Positions 26,730-39,652 of a stretch of DNA of 64,000 nucleotides are shown piece after piece. The translations under genes and the position numbers were made by a program. The stretch spans positions 24,844,926 to 24,908,925 of the forward strand of contig CP141136.1 in NCBI GenBank assembly GCA_035236585.1. Direction: 5' to 3'. This DNA comes from Warburgia ugandensis (taxonomy: Eukaryota > Streptophyta > Magnoliopsida > Canellales > Canellaceae). How positions within the stretch are numbered: position 1 is the first letter of the stretch; every line of letters starts with the position of its first letter. The notes below the pieces were generated by a model that did not search any database, was not told the origin of the DNA, and saw nothing but the letters and a program-made list of their open reading frames with translations.

Positions 26730-29700
26730 TGTGACGACCCGGGTTTTTGAAACACATTTTATAATATATATTTTTCAAAGGCAAGGGCGTCCCCTCAATA
26801 AAAAAATTTCCCAAAACAAAGCAGCAGAAATTCTTTTATTTTAAAAATTGTTTTGAAAACCCAAGTCACCACTTCATACATAATATAAGTACAATTTGTG
26901 TACAAAATAAAATTCCATTGAAGGAATATGATTTTATTAAACTTTCAGGATCCGTCCAGTGGTTCACAGTACGTAACCCATTGTATCCTTACAATACTTG
27001 TCCAAATACACAATTCAAATTACAAAGTTCTAAATACAATACATGCTCTCTATACAATGTTTCAAGGGATATACCCCTATTACTTATTCTTCACTAGTTC
27101 TTCAAGTCTTGAGCTCCTAAGTCTCCTTCTCTGCATTTGAGATATTGTAAACATTTGAACATTTACAATATCGCAGCAAGATATGCTTAGTAGGGGATAA
27201 GAATGTAAGTTATTGACAGTAAAATCTCAATATTCAACTATCCCATAATTCATTCTATCATAAACACATTCACAGACCACTATTATTGATATGAACATCT
27301 CATTTCCTTATCATTTGTGTTCACCTTTATACATATATATTATATAAGAACAAATCCATTAAAATTGTAAAAATAATTAATAATCATTTCCATACAAAAC
27401 TGATCAACTCCTTTCATTATAGGAGATTTGTATTTCAGCCAGTTACTATATTGGGATTTTCCCTTCTTGGGAAAAATATTGGTAATATACAATTACCTGG
27501 CATTTCATCATGCCATCCCTTAAGGCATTTCACTATGCCAATTTCATATGCATCATAATGCAAAATAATCAAGGACTACTATGCTTGCAGTCTGATCCGT
27601 ACAGCGCGCCCGGATAACTGTTCAATAATCCACTTATACTATTCTCAGTGGAAATTACAATATCCATGTCCATATGGGAGGACCATGGCTATCATAGTGG
27701 TGTCCTTCCTATAAATGCCCCACCCGACTTTTAGCCTTTCTTAGGCTTGGTATTCAATATCATCAAGTTTCAGAGAGTGGGTGGCCAAACCCTCTTAACT
27801 CTCCTAGCATAGCATCCCCAGGCCTATGCCTGTTTAAAACAAAACCACAAGCCTCCAAGCTTGTATGTAAAATAATACTTATATATATCAGACTATCTGT
27901 CTGTTTATCTAGGGCTGAAATATTTTCTACTTTCTTATTCACTTAGGGTTGTTCTCAATTCTCAACTTAACCATTTAATACTTATTTTCCTCATCATTTG
28001 GTTGGATCATATTTCAATTTGAGGTATTTACCTTAATATATTGGTATCATACATGTCAATACTTCAAAACATAAGATCATGTATTAGACATGTATCTTCA
28101 TGTAAAGGCATTCTTAATAATCCACCTACCTCAATAAGGTATTCTTACTCCTTGAAATCAGCCATAGTCTTGATCAACATATATCTGTCAAATCATATGT
28201 ATAATGTCATTTTTCTAATCAAGGGTACATACTACATGGTCTTTTGATCATCCTTTTGTAGGATGATCTGAATCTTTCTTCCATGAATATCATATATCAA
28301 TGGGTTTAATATCATCTATACAAATACTATCTATATCATACATAACAATCTAATTTACATTGATGTTTCTTTTTCCTTATTATTTTTGATCATACAAGAT
28401 CTCATCTTGTTTGATCATCCTTATCTTACTTACTATGTTTATTAGGGTTAGATAATTTGCTATCTTTTTATGTTATTATTATTATTCAACCAGTTAGTGT
28501 CTTACTTGGTTGAAGATAATTTATTTCTTCCTATTACTAGACAACTCCTCCTTATTTCAGGATGACTAGTACTTACTAGTTAAAGTCTGTTCAAAAAGTG
28601 GTTAATACAACCCTCATGTAAGGAGGCGTTTAGACCTCTCTTACGTCAACAGGAGGTGAGGGAAAAGCACTTGGCTCATGTATACCCCCTATAACCACAA
28701 TGTTTAGAGTCCACTGGAGTGGTACTAGCTCAACCTTTGCCAAGGCTCCTATGAGCTCTTTACCTTAAGTCCATTCTCTAATTGATTTTAATTAATTTCC
28801 ATGGATATGCATAATGTCATCCATGGATGTTCATTATTTTCCTACTTTGGACCAAGGAATTGGTAAACCATTCCTTATATTGTCCTACTAACTATAGCCC
28901 TTATTAAGTCAAAATCATTCATTCATCTTAGTTGTCCATGAATCTCTATATTTCATTAGTTTACATTTTTGGTGATTTATGCTCCTTATATCTTAACAAC
29001 TACTTAACAATTGAATAAAATTTGACAATAAGTAAATCATAAACTTGAAATCATAAATCAAATATAAGTTTAACAACTATATACTAACATTCTTCCTATG
29101 AATATAACTTAAGCTAGTGAAATAAAACTAACATGATCCTAAGTTATGAAATACATAAAATTGTACTTCTATCTTAATGGAATCATGTTTAAATATCTAA
29201 TTTACACTAACATGATCCTAAGATAATCAAATCTACTAACAAACTACTCATTTATGGCATATCATACTAAAATTTAAAGATTACACTATCATGCTTTCTA
29301 ACTTAGAACATAAATCACATTTACACTTCTATATCCAATAAAAGACAATTAAAGTAATTATATTAAGATTATTATAAGCCTTTAAATATGATCCAACCAT
29401 TAGATCTTAGGTGTTTTCCTTTAGATCAAGGGTTTTAATTACCTTTAAGGCTTTTAATCCATTAAGATCCAAAAATCATATCCACTTGATTTTGTCACAT
29501 TTCATCCATGATCTAACTTGATTTCATCATAATATCATCCATTTAATCCATCCCAAGGATCTGATCATACTTGATCTCATTGATCAAGTGGGACCTTTGT
29601 ATTTTTTTATTTTTATTTTAGGGTTTTTCTACCATAAAGGGCAGATCTCCTAATTTATAGAAGATCTGTCCAAATTAACCATACATATTACTTTATTACA

Positions 29701-31138
29701 TTATTATATCATTATTAAAATAAATTTTCAAGATCTAATCACCTCAGATCTTGAAGATCTTAGAAATTTAACACTTATTTCCAAAATACAGAAAAATACA
29801 TAAATAATTTTTAGAAATATTATGACTTAATTAGAAACTAGACATTACAAGCTTTCCATAGCTTCTTTCCGATCTCAATTTGGAGTTCATATGACTCCAC
29901 AATCTTAAATTGAATTTTACAGCCGTTCCTAGGGTTCAGATTTGATCTGGGCCCAGCAGAACTAATCTCTCTCAATTGAGGGTCTAAATCTTGTTAGATT
30001 TTCTTGAAAATTGTATCTTAGGGGTTTTTGATCCTTCTAGATAGATTGGAAGCTCAGAATTTTCATCTGAGCTCTCTATCACCATGAATTAAAGGCTTTA
30101 GTTTTTACTTTATTTTTACCATTTTTCATTCAAATTAAATTACAGAAAAATAAACATTACACTAAACCATAATAAATATGTATGTAAAGTAGTTCCACCT
30201 ACCTGATTGGAGAAAAAAATATAATTGATGCCCAATTTGAGAGAATTACCGGTTGATGATAATATAGCTCGATTGTCCACCTTTTTGTGATTTTTTGTTG
30301 TTGGAACTGTTGGATCTTGAAATTGATTTGGGGATTTTGTATATACTGTAGTATAGGAGGTTATGGACTGTGGAATTTATGAGATTCTACCTGGAATGGA
30401 GTGCCTAATTGAATTTAGGTCTCTTGTTCCACTTAGAAAGAGGAGAGAGAAATAAGAAAAATAGAGATTGGGGAGGGATGAATGAGAATTTGGAGCTGAA
30501 ACTCCAGGGAAGATTTGGAAATTTTGTGGTTAAGGTTGTGAAAATTTTTGGAAATTTTTGGGACATATTTATAGCCAAATTTGAATTTTTTTTATCATTT
30601 ATTTTGATAAGATATTTTATTACTTTAGAATTTTTTTATTACAAGTGCATTCTCCATTCTCCACTACAATCTCCACTACTAGCAATAATGCACTGAGCAA
30701 TTATTGTTGCTTCTAGAATGTTGGCCCACTCCACTTTTATGTAAAAAGACGTTTTTGCCCTTTGAAGTCCAAAATTGGAGAATAATAGGCAATATTTGTC
30801 CGAACTCGGAATCGAGCGTACTTAGTGGCGTTGGAATCATATTTTTAAGTAATTCATGAATATTGAGGTCTTATTTCTTGGATATGGAATATGGGTAAAA
30901 TGGAATTTTACCCATAAATGGAAAAAATTAAGGAATTTTCATTTTAACTCAGAATTGAATGTACTTAATGTTGTTTCGATCAGTTTTCCAAGTACATCCA
31001 TAATTTCTATGTTTTAATTCATGATATAATCTTCATAAAAAGAGAATTTTCAATAACCTAATATTCCAGCCAGAATTTCTAAAAATTCAAACTTTATTAA
31101 TTTGCCTTAATAAGTTACAAAAATTTAGGGTCATTACA
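26730..31138 (-). mobile_element. Family-A long solo LTR (copy B) in LINE 2
   Basis: Plus-strand ends are TGTGACGACCCGGG and GGGTCATTACA(A). On the minus strand this is TGTAATGACCC to CGGGTCGTCACA. AAACC precedes it (26725-26729) and follows it (31139-31143, with one extra A). Removal rejoins LINE 2 within NQFGF-MPKRS. The 4.4-kb interior has no polyprotein, primer site or internal repeat of its ends, which makes it a very long solo LTR. It matches copy A throughout. Confidence 0.87.
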
Positions 31139-33162
31139 AAACCAAATTGATTCTCTGATACACTTGTTTCATGTCGTAGCCTCTTCTCAATCACTCTTTC
31201 AAAAAGTTTCATGGTGTGGCTCATAAGTTTGATCCCTTGATAATTAGTGCAGCTCTGAATGTCACTTTTATTCTTATAGATTGGTACAATAGAGCTTTTC
31301 CTCCACTCATCAATCATTTTCTTTGATTTTATAATCTTGTTAAACAACTTGGTCAACCAAACTACCCCAATATCTCCCATATGCTTCCAAACCTCTATTG
31401 GTACACTATCAAGCCCCATGGCCTTTCCTGATTTCATCTTTTTCAAGGCCTCTTTTACTTCAGGTATTCCAATCCTATGTTCATATCTATAACATCCAAT
31501 GTTATTTAGATTTATATTATTTTCAATCCCTATATTCGCAAAGCCATTGTCATTTAATAATTTTTGAAAGTATGTTTCCCACCTTTGTTTGATCTCATCT
31601 TCTTTGACTAATACCCTTTGATCATCGTTTTTAATACACCTAACATGATCTAAGTCCTTACCCTTCTGTTCTCTTACTTTTGCAAGTTTAAACACATCTT
31701 TCTCACCTTCTCTTGTCCCTAATTTATTATAGAGCTCATCATATGCTTTAAGTTTAGCCTCACTTACTATTCTCTTAGCAACATTTTTAGCGTTCTTATA
31801 TTGTTCATAGTTTTCATTATTTCTAATCTTTTGTTAAGCTTTAAAACACATATGTTTTTCTTTAATAACTTTTTGCATTGTTTCACTCCACCACCATGTT
31901 TCCTTTGCTAATAGCCTTTTACATTTATATACTCCTAAGACATCTTTTGCCACTTTCTTAATGGACTCAGCCATATTAGTCCACATGGTATTTACTTCTG
32001 TTTCATAGTTCCAATTTCTTTCTACTATCAACTTATTTTTTAATGAGGTTATTTTCTCTCCTTTTAAGTTCCACCACTTAGTTTTTGGATGTGTATTAAG
32101 TTCATTTCTTTTACTCCATCTTTTAATATGGATATCCATAACCATTAACCTATGTTGCGAGGTTAAACTCTCACAAGGTATCACCTTACAATCCTTGCAT
32201 ATAGATCGTTCATTATTCCTAAGTAGAAAAAATTCTATTTGGCTTTTATGAAGTCCACTTTTAAAGGTTATTAAGTGTTCATGTCTCTTCTTAAAGAGTG
32301 TATTTCCAATGGACACAAAGCAAAATTGAGGATATTCTCCCCCATCTCATTTCGTTCACCTATACCATACCCTCCGTGTATTCTATCATATCCTTCCTTA
32401 TCTTTCCCTACATGACCATTTAAGACTGCTCCTATAAATATCCCCTCAGTGTAGGAATTTCGTGTATGACTCCCTCCATATCTTCCCAAAACTATCTCTT
32501 GATTATATCTTGTAACCCTACTTGAGGTGTGTATGCACTTATAATATTTATAATGTGCTCTCCTAGAACAATTATTATTATTAAAATTCTATCACTAATT
32601 CTTTTAACGTCCACAACTTTATCCTTTAATTCCTTATCCACTATTATTCTTACGGCATTTTTTTATTATTTTTCTTTCCTACGTACCATAATTTATACCC
32701 ATCCATTTATCTATCTTTAGCCCCTTTCCACTTAGTTTCTTGGATACAAGCAATGTTGACTCTCTTACATTTTATTGCGTCTGCTAACTCCAAACTCTTA
32801 CCTGTCAATGTTCATATATTCCATGTAGCGATGCGAATCTTATGTTCTAGAGATACCCTATTTACTACCACCTTGCTCAACCTCCATGGTATGAACCCAT
32901 GTCTACTTTTCATTGCACCTAGGTTTTGATGCAGCGAGTCACTTCCGAGGAGACGCTTTAGAAGCCCTTGCCCACTTTTCACTACACCTGGGATTCGATG
33001 TAGCGCGTTGCTTTTGGGAGAATGCCCTAGCAACCCTTGCCTATTTTTCACAACACCCAGGATCCGATGCAACGCTTCGCTTATGGGGAATTGGTCTTCC
33101 TGCCCTATTTTATCGGTGACCACCAGTGGAAATAGGGTCGTGAGCTGTAAATGGTGAGACAA
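31139..33162 (-). pseudogene. RTE LINE 2, 5' part: endonuclease and RT start
   Basis: In minus-strand order: a repeat-bearing leader ending KIRIATWNI (start of the APE-like endonuclease, about 32812); GAVLNGHVGKDKEGYD and GGYGIGERNE (about 32440-32350); LFKKRHEHLITFKSG and SQIEFFLLR (about 32300-32220); KWWNLKGEK (about 32070); KETWWW (about 31900); then VRCIKNDDQRVLVKEDEIK, KKMKSGKAMGLDSVPIEVWK and GIKLMSHTMKLFERVIEKRL up to NQFGF. Part of the endonuclease is missing between about 32490 and 32810. There are several frameshifts, but long open stretches remain. Confidence 0.87.
32925..33110 (-). repeat. Tandem repeat in LINE 2 leader
   Basis: Three imperfect units of about 75 bp encode ALHRILGVVKNRQGLLG, ALHRIPGVVKSGQGLLK and SLHQNLGAMKSRHGF, just upstream of the endonuclease start. 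Confidence 0.75.
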
Positions 33163-34390
33163 TTCAAATCAAACCGTCAAATCACCATCTCCCTTGTCTC
33201 CTTCAAATTGGGCCATCATATCTCCATGAAATTGTCTATTATTTATACCTAGGGGTTGTGAACCCTTCTGAATCTATTAAACTACTCCAAATTTTCATCT
33301 AAGCCCTCCATGATGTAGATCTAGAGGGTTTTTCACTAAAACTTGATTTTTTGAAACTTTAGCAGAAAATCAAATCCAGTGAAATTAAAAATATAAAAAA
33401 TGAAATAAATTGAATATTGGATGATATCCTCCTACCTGATTTACTCAAAATTTTTTCCAAAATAAATAAATCCTCATCATATGCCATAACACACCAAATA
33501 AATCTTGATTTGTCTTTTCTCGTTTATTAAACTGCTAGATCTTGAAATTATTTTAGAGGTTTTGTAGATTAAGGAATTTATAACAATATGGATGGTGGGA
33601 TTTGTAAAATTTCATTTGGAACAGAGTGGCTAATTGAACTTAGGGCTCTTGGTACTATTCTAGAGAGAGGAGAGAGAAAGAAGGAAAAAAGAGAGAGATT
33701 GGGGGAGATGAGGGAGGAGTTTTGCCCTGATTTTCTAGGGGAGTCTTAGGAATTTCATGTGAAGTTGTGGAAAGTTTTGTGAAATTTTTAAAATTATTTA
33801 TAGCCAAGTTTTTAATTTTAAATTAATTTTTCATAAAAATCTCCTTCTTTCTTTTTATTATTTTATTTATGGGTGGAGTTTCCACCTCCATCTTTTCCTC
33901 CACTACAATCTAGTAGTGCATTGCTCAATTATTGTTGCTTTCAAAACATTGGCCTACTTTGTGCGCTCTACTTTCATATGAAAAGATCATTTTGCCCTTT
34001 TATTCATAAAAATGGAGAAAAATATATATTATTTATCCAAACTTGGATTTTTGTGTACTCCATGGCGCTAAAATCGATTTTTTGAGTACCTTCTAATTTT
34101 TTGAATATAGTCCAAATATTCAAATTTTAAATCTTGGCTATGGGTGAAAATGACTAGTTTACCATTTTATGTAGAAAATTGAGATTTTTCATTCTAACTC
34201 AGAATTTAAGGAAATTAGTGTCATTTGATTCAATTTTTCATGTACATTCTTAATTTCTAAGTTTTCACTCATGATTTAATCTCAATGAAAAGATATTTTC
34301 TTTTAACCTAATATTCCAATCCGAGTCTTCTAAAATTTCAAAATTTCATTGATTTTCTCAAATCAATTTACGAAAATTGGGGTTATTACA

Positions 34391-34903
34391 CTAGTAAAGA
34401 TTGATAACCAAGACGTCACTCTAAAAGAACATTTTTGATACTTGGAATAGATAATTTATGAAAGCAAAGAGATTAAGAGGGAAGTTATTTAGATAATCCA
34501 AGTGGGTTGAAACATACTGAGTTGTCTCTGAAGTTTTTGTGTGATTGGTGGGTGACACTCATTCTTAAAGAAAAATTCTAAGAAAAGGCCAACCATGCTT
34601 TTTGGATTAGAGTATTAGAAAGTTAAGGACCAAGACAAGAAAGGATAGAATTAGAAATAAAAACATTAGAGGAATCTTGGGAGTAGCACTAATAGGTAAT
34701 AAGATGAGGGATAGTAGACTTATATGGTTTGGATACATCCAAGGGAGACAAAAAAAGGCACTGGTTAGAATGAATGGGTCGATCCAAGTTAAAGGCTCTA
34801 AAAGGGCAATTAGAAGGCCTAAAAGAACGTGGATAGAAATAGTAAAAGAAAATTTTAAAACTTTTAGCCTAAATGAAGATGTGACACTTAATAGAGGGAA
34901 ATA
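34391..34903 (+). pseudogene. RTE LINE 1, 3' segment
   Basis: Continues LINE 1 after the CTAGT duplication: KIDNQDVTLKEHF near 34400-34438, then LGVALIGNKMRD (34672 on), LIWFGYIQGRQKKALVRM, SKRAIRRPKRTWIEIVKENF, and NRGK. It stops short of the simple-repeat tail. It is the plus-strand counterpart of 23116-23613 and is far more decayed upstream of 34670. Confidence 0.82.
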
Positions 34904-35315
34904 ATGGAACATGATGTCATCAAGATAAGGACTCGATGAGTCAATTTTCCTGTTAGAGGACTAGTCATGTGAAGCTAATTTGGGTCTCTCCTTCAATCTC
35001 TAGATTCATGGTTAAAATTAGACTATAACCTTCCTCAGCTCAGGAGATGTAGGATATGAGAATATGGTTTATTGGTAGGGTGGCCTAATCCTCAATTTTA
35101 GAGACAAGTGAGGCTAATTCTGCTTGTGGTCCCAATATCAAGACCAATGACCTCATAGCTTTCAATATTGCTATTGTCTAAGTCATCTTTCTAGACCCAT
35201 TTAAGGAAAACCTGATCACTTGAGCAACTAATAGAGACCACCACCTATAGGTTGAAATTTTTTCTCTACCCCAATTTAAAGAAGTCCCATGCCTTTGTGT
35301 TCAACCCAATTAAGG
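34904..35315. other. Unassigned intergenic DNA
   Basis: No open frame or repeat that I recognise between the LINE 1 end and the TRIM-like LTR. Confidence 0.4.
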
Positions 35316-35657
35316 TGTAACAACCCAGTGGCTCCCACCTACAATAATATTGTCTGCTCTGGGAAACTTGCCGCCAATACAACTAGCTCCCTCACGATTT
35401 TGTTCTTCCCCAGTTTCTCGAGGAAAAGACCTTGATGTAATGAGAGTCACACATCACTCTTATCAATAGTCCAACAACTTTTTCCTTAGCGATGTGGGAC
35501 TAACTCTTTGTCCCTGAGTTGTCTCCCATCTACAGGGTACCTAGGCCTTCACATCTTCCCTCCTTAGGGAACACACGTCCCCATGTGTTAACCAAGAAAC
35601 CAGGCGCTTGCGTGTGGCCAGCCACACACCGAGTTAGTGGTTGGCTCTAATACCAAC
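35316..35657 (-). mobile_element. TRIM-related LTR with internal region
   Basis: Minus-strand order: primer-binding site TGGTATTAGAGCC (35655-35643), about 90 bp internal DNA resembling the TRIM interior at 716-791, polypurine tract CCCTAAGGAGGGAAGA (35569-35554), then an LTR from TGTGAAGGCC to GTTGTTACA (35553-35316). The LTR carries GTTAGTCCCACATCGC and GACAATATTATTG, as in the TRIM at 454-1400. Its upstream neighbour is not a TRIM LTR but the end of a family-A LTR. Confidence 0.72.
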
Positions 35658-36640
35658 TGTGACTACCTGGGTTTTTGTAACACATTTTCCAAAGGCAGGG
35701 CCCTTAGTCGTAAATATTTTTAGCAAAACAAAGCAGCAAAAAATCTTTTCTTTAGAATTTGTTTTGAAAATCCCAAATCATCACTTCACACATAACATAA
35801 GTAGAATTTTTGTACAAGATAAAATTCCATTGAAGGAATATACTTTTATTAAATTCCAGAATCTATCCAGTGGTTCACAGTATAGTCCAATTCCATTACA
35901 ATACTTGTCCAAATTACATAATCCAAAACTCAAAGCTTACCATACAATAAAAACTCTTAATACAATACAATGTCTTGAGTTCCTAATTCTCCTTCTTTGT
36001 ATCTGAGATATTGTAAACATTGAAACATTTACAATATCTCAGCAAGCTATGCTTGATAGGGGATTCAAGAAGTATAAAAATTTGATAGTATAATCCTATT
36101 ATTTCATAATCCCATTATTCATACTCATGGAGCAATCTCTTTACTTTGTCATATATATACATACAGTCAAAACCGTAAAAAATAGTTAATATCTCAAAAC
36201 ATAATCATACCCAGCTTATGTTGAGTTGATAAATCATCCAGACACAACTGGAAATACTCCCTCATTTAGGTAGTCTCAATAATCCACTATTACCCATCAT
36301 CTCATCATGCCATATCATAAGGTATTTCACTATGCCATGCATCATAATGCAAAAATACTTAAAGAACTACTATTCCCTTATTAAGTAGTGCTCCTAGTTA
36401 TTTTACTAAGTAATATCTACTTATACCCCATTGATACTTCATGAGTTAATTACATTAACTCCTCACCTAATGAGTCAATCACATAACTCTTCCTATACTC
36501 ATTCTTAGCTAATGAGTTAATCACATAACTCATTCTCATCAAATATTATCTTACTTCTTATTCACTCACTATTTCTCATCCTTTAATTGGATTGTCATCT
36601 TCATATTGGACATAAGGGTACTGTACTATGACTGGATGAA
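35658..36640 (-). mobile_element. Family-A LTR 3' portion (copy C)
   Basis: Matches the first about 1.3 kb of copy B (26730-28030) with internal deletions: TGTGACTACCTGGGTTTTTG, AAATTCCATTGAAGGAATAT, CAATATCTCAGCAAG, and TTCACTATGCC.TGCATCATAATGC. On the minus strand it is the 3' end of the LTR (R-U5 side). It ends exactly at TAGTCACA, two bases before a tRNA-iMet primer site. This adjacency shows that the family-A repeat is a true LTR with minus sense here. Confidence 0.75.
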
Positions 36641-36641
36641 T

Positions 36642-36919
36642 AGCTCTGATACTATCTGTAACAGCTCGGTGGCTCTCACATACAAAAATATTGTCTGCTC
36701 TGGGAAACTAGCTGCCCATGCAACTAGCCCCCTCACGGTTTTGTTCTTCCTCATTTTTTTGAGGAAAAGGCCTTGTTGTAAGGAGAGTCCCACACCACTA
36801 TTATCAATAGCTCAACAACTTTTCCCTTAGCGATGTAGGACTAACTCTCTATCCCTGAGCCGTCTCTCATCTACGGGGTACTTAGGCCTCTCTCTCTCTC
36901 GGCCTCATTTTCCCCCTGT
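36642..36919 (-). mobile_element. TRIM-related LTR with flanking PBS and PPT
   Basis: Minus-strand order: polypurine-like GACAGGGGGAAA (36919-36908), an LTR of about 250 bp (36907-36657) ending GCTGTTACA, then TAGTATCAGAGCT (36654-36642) as a primer site. It is related to 35316-35553 and to 454-1400. A short GA expansion lies near the LTR start (36887-36900). Confidence 0.68.
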
Positions 36920-39640
36920 CAGTGCATGACCAATAGCTGCATCAAGCACATCAAGCTATGTGTTGCTCGACGGACGCCGACCATCCCTCATGCAGCCTCT
37001 ACCTTCTCTCAGTCATTTTGCTTCAGTAGTCCTTAGATGAAGGCCCCACTCTTCCCTCCTCTTTTTCTCCAGTAATGCCTAAATGGCCTCACACACGTGC
37101 TGGTAACCTACCTCCTTCCCTTCCTCTTATGTTTTGCTAGTTTTTTCAGCTATCGATATGTCAGTAGACAGATCTGATTGATTCCACTTGGAACCATTTT
37201 AAGGACAGCTCGGATGGGAGATCCGAGCCATCCAACATGATCGTGGACAGTCATGACTGGACAATCTATACTAAAGATCTGAAGGTAAAGGGATGGATGG
37301 TCATGATTTCATTGTCATAAGACCACCGAACATCTGCTACCAAGATGCACAAGGGCATATGTGTGCACTTGGTGCTCACCCATGCAAGTGAGCGCATGTG
37401 CGCAATTTGCGAAAAGCATAGGATGCTAATGTATCCTGGGGACCATGACGAGCGCATGTGCATCCTAGCAACCATGTCACTCAGAGGTGCATTTGAGATG
37501 TGCATCATTTACCCATTGCATCCTCATGACATTGTTTTCTGATTTGTTTTATATTGATTTAATATAGACCATTTAATCAATCTAAAACCAAAAATCTTCA
37601 ATTCAAGAGACTATACAAACCCAAATTTTGATCTAAGATATCCTTTGGATTTGTCTTAATGACATAGACCTAATTATGCAATACAATTTAAGATAAAAAA
37701 AATATTGAACTAATAAAAAAAAATAAAAATCTTACAATAGCTTAGATCTATCTGATTAAAAGTAATCAAACTTTAGAAATTGATCAGTTAGATGATTTGA
37801 TAAGGTATATAGACTAATCTAATAGTTAGATCATCCAAATAAATTGAAATCATGACCTGAACTATTGAATAAGCAAAACCATAGATCTAATAGATTAGGA
37901 TTGGATCTAATAATCAAATCAATGAATTAACTACTAAGATATAATTAGATCATAAATAACACAAAAAATATATAGGATCAAGACATATTAGAACCAAACA
38001 TAGATGATTAAGTTACCTAGTGTAGTAATGAGACCGATCTAATGGTTAGTTCAGTTTGGAAACTCCAAATTGCATAAGATTAGAACTTAGGATAATCCAA
38101 ACCATCAATCTAATTGATCAAAGTTAAATCCAACCACCAAATTGATAGTTTAACCATTAAAAAGTGAGAAGGATTGTCTACGAGACACAGATTGTTGGAT
38201 CGCTGATTTTTGATCGATGGCAAGGATCTGAAGATTAGACAAAAGATTAAAGAATCAAATCCATAATTAATGACGAATGAACACTAGATCACTTAGATTA
38301 AAGATGATTTAAGATTATATAGGTTAGAATGAACAAAGTAGTAAGTAACAAAATATAGTATGTATGATTTGATAGGTATGCCAGATTATACATTCTAGAG
38401 AGGTTTCATGCCCTAAGGGATTTTCCCTCTTTGGAAGTAGGTGGCGACATTTAATATTAACATATTTCTATTAAAATTGTGTACGAAATACACATGCATA
38501 ATTGCTTTGATTTACATACTTTTATGGAGCACATGATTTTTATTGCATAACTACCTATATTTCATAAGCAACAGTGGAAGTATATGATTCCCACCATAAC
38601 TTCATGATGTGCAGAAGACATTAATTTGTGACGATATTGTTATTACACATTGAGACAATGTTCTATCTTATTGCTTATGTTTCTCCATGGACATATTTGA
38701 GGAGGCTTGGTGGCTAGTCCTGGAAAGGCTGCTCGAGGGGAGGCAGTGCTCTAGGATGGTGAGCCACAAGTGCTCATGAATTTTATCTCATTTCTTGACT
38801 TCAAGATGTTGAGAGATTTCTATGATTATGTCGAAGTTTTGACAAGTGTTTTTACTTGGTGGATGTTATGCTAGAAGGGATTCTAGGGTTGTCCACTCAC
38901 CCTCTGTAGGAGATGATAGGCAAACTTTGTAGGAGATGATATCATGGGTAACCTACACTATGAGTTCGATCTTTCCCCATGCATGATGAATATTTAGTTT
39001 CCCATTTTGGTATTGAGAGGGAGTGGTAGTTGATAGACTTGGGAATTGATTGCCACTGCCGCATGGCAGTCCATATGTTTTTGGTTGTATTTTTATACAA
39101 CACTGTGAGCACACAAGGATGGACAAATTCTTATATACTCATAGCATGACGACGCTTAGAGGAGTGGTATGATTACTCATAACAAGACATGCGAGTGTAT
39201 GGTACACTTGTGAGACCTGCGTGTTAGGGTGCCTCTCCTTGATGATATGCATATTCATTGAGATATTCTTGAGTTTTTAAGTACTCTGCATTGATATATT
39301 CATACGCCTTGATGCCTTGTATTATTTCATGTAATAGTGAGTGGTTTCATACATTTTCTATGATTTATCTGGCTGTTATTTATTCTTAACTGGAAATTGG
39401 ATTAGCACTATTTGCATGTGAAAGCTATTTATCACATCCTTGAGATTTTATTACTTAGCTCCCACATCACATGCGATTATTTCAAGTTAATATTAAATGT
39501 TTAGGAACCTACACAAGTAATAACTTGCCGAAGCATTGCAATGCAATGTTTTGCAATATCTCAGTTTTGCAGTGCTCTAAATTGCTTTAAAAAATGTTCT
39601 TCCTATGATTCTAAAAAACAAGAGAGTGATTTTTTGATAG
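36920..39640. other. Unresolved repeat-like DNA
   Basis: No gene is supported. A segment of about 100 bp after the TRIM-like polypurine tract (36920-37020) may be another TRIM interior. The part 37140-39620 has the texture of the other long LTRs here: a purine/GC-richer block, an AT-rich block with many GATCTA words, and a segment near 39500 with TTGCAATATCTCAG, a word shared with the family-A LTRs. I could not find termini or a duplication. Confidence 0.35.
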
Positions 39641-39652
39641 GATAACCATTCA

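Larger units (their letters stand above)
20105..34390 (-). mobile_element. Family-A long solo LTR (copy A), itself interrupted
   Basis: Segments 20105-23037 and about 33163-34390 together reproduce the 26730-31138 LTR in the same order. The right end is GGGGTTATTACA (34390). The left end has a small deletion but keeps GTGGGTTTTTATAACACATTTT. A perfect CTAGT duplication (20100-20104 and 34391-34395) flanks the whole span and rejoins LINE 1. LTR sense is minus, judged from the primer-binding site next to the related copy at 35658. Net length is about 4.2 kb with no coding sequence. RTE LINE 2 and its own insertions fill the middle. Confidence 0.85.
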
